From assembly GCA_035286745.1 (NCBI GenBank), contig DATECU010000323.1, positions 1 to 11,050 on the forward strand: a stretch of DNA of 11,050 nt, in the 5' to 3' direction. Source of the DNA: DATECU01 sp035286745. Lineage in GTDB: Bacteria; Acidobacteriota; Vicinamibacteria; Fen-336. The position numbers and the translations under genes are program-made. Of the stretch, positions 6,943 through 11,050 are shown piece after piece; the first letter of the stretch is position 1, and each line of letters starts with the position of its first letter. The notes beneath the pieces were generated by a model. It was not told where the DNA came from, ran no database searches, and worked only from the letters and a program-made list of their open reading frames with translations.

Positions 6943-7596
6943 ATGATCAAGAGAAAGCCGCCCACCTGGGCCGGGCTGTGCGCCCTGGTGGTTCTCGGCG
7001 CCACCACGGTGGTCGCCGACACCCTGGTCTTGCGCAACGGGCGCCGCGTTCGCGGAGAGCTGGTGAGCGTTCGCAGTGGTCGGATCGAGTTCGATGAGGA
7101 CAACGGGCGGCGTCTTCGCTACGACACCGACGAGGTGGACCGGATCGAGTTCGATTCGCGCCGGGACCGCTATCGGGACCGGGACACCACCTACCGGCGC
7201 GACGATGACGAGGTGATTCACGAAACGGGTCGGCCTCGGGGCATGCGGGAGCGCAGCGTCTCTGTCTCCGCCTCCGAACCATGGACGGACACCGGGATCG
7301 AGGTCCGATCGGGCCAGCGAATCTACTTCAGCGCCTCGGGTCGGGTGACCTGGGGCCAGGATCGCCGGGACGGGCCCGAGGGCGAGCGAGGCTCGCCGCG
7401 CAACCCGGGCCGGCCGATCCCCAACCGGCCCGGGGCCGCGCTGATCGCCAAGGTAGGCAGCTCCGGCGACCCCTTCTTCGTGGGCAGCGACGAGAGCGCC
7501 ATTCGGATTCGTTCGTCGGGACGGTTGTTCCTGGGGATCAACGACGACTTCCTGCAGGACAACTCCGGCAACTTCCGGGTGATCGTCTACTACTGA
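6943..7596 (+). CDS. Secreted protein with N-terminal 'LRNG' beta module and LecA (PA-IL)-like domain
   Basis: Predicted exported protein of 217 residues. Residues 1-25 form a signal peptide (MIKRK, hydrophobic core, cleavage after VVA25). Residues 26-72 hold a small beta module, DTLVLRNGRRVRGELVSV then RIEFD twice (47-51 and 67-71), a pattern common in secreted proteins of Acidobacteriota and Planctomycetes. A charged Arg/Asp-rich linker covers 73-104. Residues 105-217 resemble the calcium-dependent galactophilic lectin LecA: SVSASEPWTDTGIEV, GQRIYFSASGRVTWG, ALIAKVG (LecA has ALVMKIG), and the C-terminal GINDDFLQDNSGNFRV, matching the LecA segment that carries calcium and galactose ligands (YNDVPGTYGNNSGSF). 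The ligand loop is about two residues shorter here and the first Asn of the NN pair is Asp206. Calcium binding is plausible; sugar specificity is not predictable. The gene is monocistronic as far as visible. Fold assignment is from pattern memory, not a search. Confidence 0.8.
   Translation: MIKRKPPTWAGLCALVVLGATTVVADTLVLRNGRRVRGELVSVRSGRIEFDEDNGRRLRYDTDEVDRIEFDSRRDRYRDRDTTYRRDDDEVIHETGRPRGMRERSVSVSASEPWTDTGIEVRSGQRIYFSASGRVTWGQDRRDGPEGERGSPRNPGRPIPNRPGAALIAKVGSSGDPFFVGSDESAIRIRSSGRLFLGINDDFLQDNSGNFRVIVYY
7081..7155 (+). repeat. 15-bp direct repeat encoding RIEFD twice
   Basis: CGGATCGAGTTCGAT occurs at 7081-7095 and again at 7141-7155, exactly 60 bases apart and in frame, giving RIEFD at residues 47-51 and 67-71 of the secreted protein. 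Identity down to synonymous bases suggests either a recent internal duplication or strong codon bias acting on a repeated strand motif. The bases between the copies are not obviously duplicated. Confidence 0.7.
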
Positions 7597-7703
7597 ACGA
7601 CTAGCCGTTCGCTCTCCACAGCCTAGGATGCCATCCGTCGCTGACTGCTGAGTGCTGAGCGCTGATCGCCAGGTTCCCGGCCTCGCGAGTCGCGCGTCGG
7701 GCG
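7597..7703. other. Convergent intergenic spacer with heptamer array and palindromes
   Basis: These 107 bases lie between the stop codons of two convergent genes. They contain the four-copy heptamer array (7641-7668) and an 11-base perfect dyad CGCGA-G-TCGCG at 7684-7694 next to the palindrome CTCGCGAG at 7682-7689. No stem followed by a T-run is seen on either strand, so no intrinsic terminator is called. I see no small ORF with a ribosome binding site. Confidence 0.6.
7641..7668. repeat. Four tandem CTGANNG heptamers
   Basis: Four adjacent 7-base units read CTGACTG, CTGAGTG, CTGAGCG and CTGATCG, all fitting CTGANNG with the two variable positions drifting. The array is 28 bases and sits in a convergent spacer. 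Short heptamer arrays of this kind are known from cyanobacteria and other bacteria and can expand or contract by slippage. Confidence 0.85.
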
Positions 7704-10700
7704 CTACTTCACCGCCACCGCGGGGACCTTCTTCTCCCGCACCAGGTCGTTGAAGGCGGCCAGGTCCGTTTCCAGCGCGCTCTTGAGCGCAGCCAACTGC
7801 TCGTCGATCCTCCCCGCCAGGTCCGCGTAGACGGCTTCTGCCTGGGCGGTGGGCGCCGCGTCGGCGCTGCCCACCACCCCCGCCAGCGAGGCCAGCTTGT
7901 TGTTGAGTCGGATGGGGAAGTTGAGCGGGTCCTGGTCGCTCTGGTTCTTGGTCTGGTAGAGCGCCTCCTCGACGGCGGTGATCTTCTTGAGCAGGGCTTC
8001 GCCAGCATCGGCGATGCCCTGCTCGGCGGGAGCCGCCAGCTTGGCGCGCTCCAGGGCCGCCTTGACCTGCTCCCGCAGCTCGCGGATGCGCTTCACGGCG
8101 TCGTGGGTCGCGCTCAGCTGGTCGCGGATTCTGAGCGACAGGTCGAGCTGCCTCTGGTAGTCGTCCGGGCTAACGGCCAGCCGCGGGTCCTTCCGCAGCT
8201 CGAAGGACTGCGTCTGGGCGGCGCCGCCAGCGGTCAGGCGTACCTGGTAGGTGCCGGGGGTGACCACCGGACCGCGGACGCCTCCCGCCCACAGGATCAT
8301 GCCCTTGAAGCGGCTGGCGTCCGGATGCCGCAGGTCCCACGCAAAGCGATTGAGCCCGGGCTTGGCCGGCACCTTGCTCGCGTCGCGTCCCTCCCGGCCT
8401 CGTCCTTCGGCGCGGAAAGGCTCCTCCTCCGGGTCTCCCTGGCTCGAGAACCTGCGGATCGACTTCCCCCCGGCATCCAGGAATTCGATCGTCACCTCCT
8501 CGCCCTCCTTGGGTGCGGCGGCCAGTGTGTAGTAGACGATGGCGCCGTTCGGCGGGTTTGGACCCATCCCCGGGCGAGCCACGGACCCGCCAAAGAAGCG
8601 GTAGGCGGGGCGGGGTGCGAAGAGGTGAGCCGGCTTCTTGGCCAGCTCAGGGTAGAGCTGCCGTAGCGGGGAGAGGTCGTCCAGGATCCAGAAGCTGCGG
8701 CCTTGGGTGGAGGCCACCAGGTCGCGATCCTTCACCACCAGGTCGGTCACCGGCACCACCGGCAGCTTGAGCTGAAGGCTCTGCCAGTGCTCACCGGAAT
8801 CGAAGGAAACGTAGACGCCGGTCTCGGTGCCGGCATAGAGCAGACCCTTCCGTTCCGGATCCTCGCGCACCACGCGCACGAAGGCGCCTTCGGGAATGCC
8901 GTCCACCAGCTTGCGCCAGGTCTTGCCGTAGTCGCGGGTCGCGTAGATGTAGGGCCGGTAGTCGTCGAGCTTGTAGCGGTTGACCGCCAGGTACAGGGTG
9001 CCCGGGTCGTGGGGGGAGGGCTCGACCTGGCTGACCAGGCTCCACTCGGGAAGGTCCTTGGGGGTGACGTTGGCCCAGCTGACGCCACCGTCGCGGGAGA
9101 GGTGGACCAGGCCGTCATCGGAGCCCGCCCACAGCAGGCCCTTGCTGAGCCGCGACTCGGCCAGCGCGAAGATGGTGCCGTAGTACTCGACGCTGGTGTT
9201 GTCCTTGGTGATGGGCCCGCCCGAGGGACCGAGCGTCTTGGGATCGTTGCGGGTCAGGTCGGGGCTGATAGCCTGCCAGCTCTGTCCGTCGTTCGTGGAC
9301 TTGAAGAGCAGGTTTCCCGCGGCGTAGACGGTGCCGGGGTCGTGGGGCGAGATCACGATGGGGAAGGTCCACTGGAAGCGGTACTTCATGCCCTCGGCCC
9401 CCCACCCCATCGGGTTGTCGGGATAGACGGTGACGTTACGCGTCTGACCGGTGCGTCGATCCCAGCGCGAGATGTACCCGTCGTAGCAGCCGGCGAACAC
9501 CACCTCGCCGTCGGGCCGGGGAGCCACGTAGCCGCTCTCGCAACCGCCCACGTCGTACCACTGGGTGGCGTCGATTCCTGCCTCGGCGCTGCGGCTGGGG
9601 ATGGAGACGGTGCTGTTGTCTTGTTGCGCGCCGTAGATGCGGTAGGGGAACTGGTCGTCGACGGCCAGGTGGTACATCTGGGCGGTCGGCTGGTTGTCCT
9701 GCCGGGACCAGGTCAGGCCGCCGTCGAGCGAGACCATGGCCCCGCCGTCGTCGCCGCCGATCATCCGCTGCGAGTCGGTAGGTGCGATCCACAGGTCGTG
9801 GTTGTCGCCGTGGGGTACCGGGATGCTGGTGAAGGTCTTGCCGCCGTCCTGGGAGCGGAAGAAGGCGGTGTTCAGGACGTAGACGGTGTCGGCGTTCTTG
9901 GGATCGGCGTAGACGTGGGTGTAGTACCAGGCCCGCTGCCGCAACTTGCGCTCTTCGTTCAGCCGGGTCCAGGTCTTGCCGGCGTCGTCGGAACGGAAGA
10001 CGCCGCCGTCCTCGGCTTCGATGACCGCCCACACCCGGTCCGGCTTGGCCCCCGAAACGGCGACCCCGATGCGGCCCCAGACGCCCTTCTTGGGCAGCCC
10101 TTCCCCGGTCAGCTTCTCCCAGCTCTCGCCGCCATCCAGCGACTTGTAGAGGCCGCTGCCCGGCCCCCCGCTCTCCAGGCTCCAGGGCGTGCGCTGCGCC
10201 TGCCAGAAGGCCGCATAGAGGATGCGCGGGTTCCTGGGATCCACGGCCAGGTCGACGGCGCCGGTCTTGTCATCGACGAAGAGGACCCGGTCCCAGCTCT
10301 TGCCGCCGTCCCGGCTGCGGTAGACGCCCCGCTCCGCGTTAGGACCGAAGGTGTGGCCGAGCGCCGCCACGTAGACCAGGTCGGGGTTCGAGGGGTGAAC
10401 CCGGATGCGGCCGATCTGCCGGGTGGCCTGGAGGCCCAGGTTGGTCCAGGTCTTGCCCGCGTCGGTGGACCGATAGACGCCGTCGCCGTGGGAGACGTTG
10501 CCGCGGATGCAGGCCTCGCCCATGCCGGCGTAGATGACGTTGGGATCCGACTCGGCCACCGCCAGCGCCCCCACCGAGCCGGTGCCGAGCTGGCCATCGC
10601 TCAGGTTGGTCCAGCGGGCGCCGGCGTCGGTGGTCTTCCAGATGCCGCCGCCGGTGGCGCCGAAGTAGAAGACCGAGGGCTCGCTGGTCACGCCGGCGAC

Positions 10701-10874
10701 GGCCGTGACGCGCCCCCCGCGATAGGGCCCGATGGAGCGCCACTCGAGAGCCTGGAGCAGGCTCGGGTCGATGGCGGGCGCAGCCGGCTTGGCGGCGCGC
10801 GCCCCGGGAGCGACCGCCGCCAAGGTCGCGAGGGCCAGGCCGGCGGCCAGAGGGAAAGAGATCCATCGCTTCAT
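7704..10874 (-). CDS. Large secreted Asp-box (BNR) beta-propeller protein
   Basis: Predicted exported protein of 1056 residues, often labelled 'glycosyl hydrolase, BNR repeat' or 'VPS10/sortilin domain'. A signal peptide covers residues 1-27 (MKRW, Ala/Leu core, GARA). The mature start WRSIGPYRGGRVTAV and FYFGATGGGIWKTTDAG are hallmarks of this family. I count 11 Asp-box motifs (S-x-D-x-G-x-x-W): at 81, 136, 187, 245, 295, 341, 382, 526, 593, 646 and 690, spread over residues 40-735, enough for two propellers. GDNHDLWIAPTD lies near 356-367. A beta-sandwich-like region follows (about 770-900, GLNRFAWDLRHPD, PGTYQVRLTAGG), then DPRLAVSPDDY and a helical tail to the end. The ATG at 10874 has AGGAGG 5 bases upstream. 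No neighbour gives its role. Asp-boxes are structural, so the enzyme label is unproven; carbohydrate binding, adhesion or protein folding at the cell surface are alternatives. Confidence 0.93.
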   Translation of the reverse strand: MKRWISFPLAAGLALATLAAVAPGARAAKPAAPAIDPSLLQALEWRSIGPYRGGRVTAVAGVTSEPSVFYFGATGGGIWKTTDAGARWTNLSDGQLGTGSVGALAVAESDPNVIYAGMGEACIRGNVSHGDGVYRSTDAGKTWTNLGLQATRQIGRIRVHPSNPDLVYVAALGHTFGPNAERGVYRSRDGGKSWDRVLFVDDKTGAVDLAVDPRNPRILYAAFWQAQRTPWSLESGGPGSGLYKSLDGGESWEKLTGEGLPKKGVWGRIGVAVSGAKPDRVWAVIEAEDGGVFRSDDAGKTWTRLNEERKLRQRAWYYTHVYADPKNADTVYVLNTAFFRSQDGGKTFTSIPVPHGDNHDLWIAPTDSQRMIGGDDGGAMVSLDGGLTWSRQDNQPTAQMYHLAVDDQFPYRIYGAQQDNSTVSIPSRSAEAGIDATQWYDVGGCESGYVAPRPDGEVVFAGCYDGYISRWDRRTGQTRNVTVYPDNPMGWGAEGMKYRFQWTFPIVISPHDPGTVYAAGNLLFKSTNDGQSWQAISPDLTRNDPKTLGPSGGPITKDNTSVEYYGTIFALAESRLSKGLLWAGSDDGLVHLSRDGGVSWANVTPKDLPEWSLVSQVEPSPHDPGTLYLAVNRYKLDDYRPYIYATRDYGKTWRKLVDGIPEGAFVRVVREDPERKGLLYAGTETGVYVSFDSGEHWQSLQLKLPVVPVTDLVVKDRDLVASTQGRSFWILDDLSPLRQLYPELAKKPAHLFAPRPAYRFFGGSVARPGMGPNPPNGAIVYYTLAAAPKEGEEVTIEFLDAGGKSIRRFSSQGDPEEEPFRAEGRGREGRDASKVPAKPGLNRFAWDLRHPDASRFKGMILWAGGVRGPVVTPGTYQVRLTAGGAAQTQSFELRKDPRLAVSPDDYQRQLDLSLRIRDQLSATHDAVKRIRELREQVKAALERAKLAAPAEQGIADAGEALLKKITAVEEALYQTKNQSDQDPLNFPIRLNNKLASLAGVVGSADAAPTAQAEAVYADLAGRIDEQLAALKSALETDLAAFNDLVREKKVPAVAVK

Positions 10875-10879
10875 GCTGG

Positions 10880-10885
10880 CCTCCT
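10880..10885 (-). promoter_or_regulatory. Ribosome binding site of the Asp-box protein gene
   Basis: A perfect AGGAGG on the minus strand, 5 bases before the ATG at 10874. It implies strong translation and fixes the start of the signal peptide. Confidence 0.8.
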
Positions 10886-10903
10886 GCGAACAACGTGAGC
10901 GCG

Positions 10904-10932
10904 ATGCTACCGGGGCGGCGGGGGCGAGAGAA
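10904..10932 (-). promoter_or_regulatory. Candidate promoter of the Asp-box protein gene
   Basis: On the minus strand TTCTCT (10927-10932) and TAGCAT (10904-10909) are 17 bases apart, which would start transcription near 10897 with a leader of about 23 bases. Spacing is ideal and TAGCAT is a fair -10, but the -35 hexamer is weak. Confidence 0.3.
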
Positions 10933-10936
10933 GCGA

Positions 10937-10956
10937 TGACTGGTTAAATGAAGTCA
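10937..10956. promoter_or_regulatory. AT-rich inverted repeat upstream of the Asp-box gene promoter
   Basis: TGACT and AGTCA arms flank a 10-base AT-rich centre containing GGTTAAATGA. It lies immediately upstream of the candidate -35 element, where an activator site or UP element would sit, and stands out as the most AT-rich spot in the GC-rich right end. With 5-bp arms, chance is a real possibility. Confidence 0.25.
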
Positions 10957-10970
10957 CCACCCTGCGCCGC

Positions 10971-10998
10971 GGTTCGGGGCCGGGGGCTCGGGGGGCGG
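10971..10998 (+). other. Clustered G-runs with quadruplex potential
   Basis: G-runs of 4, 5 and 6 bases (10976-10979, 10982-10986, 10990-10995) with loops of 2-3 bases, flanked by GG pairs on both sides. A two-layer quadruplex is possible outright; a three-layer one would need a split run. It is noncoding as far as can be seen. Confidence 0.35.
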
Positions 10999-11040
10999 TA
11001 GCCCGCCGCCCTTCATAGCGGCGACCGAATTCACTTCGGG
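10993..11040 (+). repeat. GTAG-headed hairpin cluster, REP-like
   Basis: GTAG at 10998-11001 is followed by the perfect 6-bp stem CGCCGC (11004-11009) / GCGGCG (11018-11023) with an 8-base loop, and then by a second stem CCGAA (11025-11029) / TTCGG (11035-11039) with a 5-base loop. A competing stem GGGCGG (10993-10998) / CCGCCC (11006-11011) overlaps the first. A GTAG head plus a hairpin is the layout of REP elements processed by Y1-type RAYT transposases. Only one copy lies in this window and the element may run past the edge, so the repeat status is inferred. Confidence 0.4.
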
Positions 11041-11050
11041 CCCGTGCGCT

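Noticed and set aside
6105..7097. A 330-codon plus-strand frame spanning fumC antisense sequence and the divergent spacer
   Set aside because: It runs through the fumC promoter region and ends in the wrong phase inside the LecA-like gene; the residues look like reversed fumarase codons.
8703..10898. A 731-codon open frame on the plus strand, antisense to the Asp-box protein gene
   Set aside because: It covers most of the real gene in reverse, has low-complexity Gly/Val/Ala/His-rich composition with no recognisable motif, and lacks a signal peptide or domain. High third-position GC in the real gene removes stop codons from the antisense frame.
11025..11039. The GAATTC-centred inverted sequence as a tRNA or attachment-site fragment
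   Set aside because: No acceptor stem, anticodon arm or T-loop pattern follows, and no integrase or direct repeat is present in the window.

Overview
This is a GC-rich window (visibly around two-thirds G+C) with long open frames in several phases and strong GC preference at third codon positions. The large secreted Asp-box (BNR) propeller protein, and the small secreted protein joining a 'LRNG' N-terminal module to a LecA-like domain, are types I associate with Acidobacteriota (Holophagae/Thermoanaerobaculia-like lineages). The taxonomic placement is an inference from gene content and composition; the window holds no rRNA or other marker gene. No tRNA, rRNA, CRISPR array, transposase or integrase was seen.

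Left part (1-5357): a glycan or secondary-metabolite module in two divergent arms. A 12-helix Wzx/MOP-type flippase runs leftwards. Its stop codon overlaps a possible GTG start of a further gene cut off by the window edge. Divergent from it, only about 49 bp away, is a NodU/CmcH-type O-carbamoyltransferase. One base after its stop begins a 707-residue cytosolic protein with an SGNH-hydrolase core, a TPR-like helical insertion and a C-terminal beta-rich domain. The last two genes are almost certainly co-translated. My reading is that the pair decorates a sugar or glycolipid inside the cell (carbamoylation, and acyl transfer or removal) and that the flippase exports the product or a related intermediate.

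Middle (5379-7596): a housekeeping class II fumarase (fumC) transcribed leftwards, convergent with the SGNH gene. Divergent from it is a secreted 217-residue protein with a LecA (PA-IL)-like C-terminal domain. The 169-bp space between them carries candidate promoters for both directions and clear ribosome binding sites.

Right part (7597-11050): a 107-bp convergent spacer holding four tandem CTGANNG heptamers, then a leftward gene for a 1056-residue secreted Asp-box propeller protein with 11 visible Asp-box motifs. Upstream of it is a small AT-rich inverted repeat, and then a very GC-rich segment with a G-run cluster and a GTAG-headed set of hairpins that resembles a REP element.

The most interesting items are the carbamoyltransferase/SGNH-TPR pair, the LecA-like protein with an altered ligand loop, the heptamer array and the REP-like element at the right edge. 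No stretch longer than 300 bases lacks a gene.
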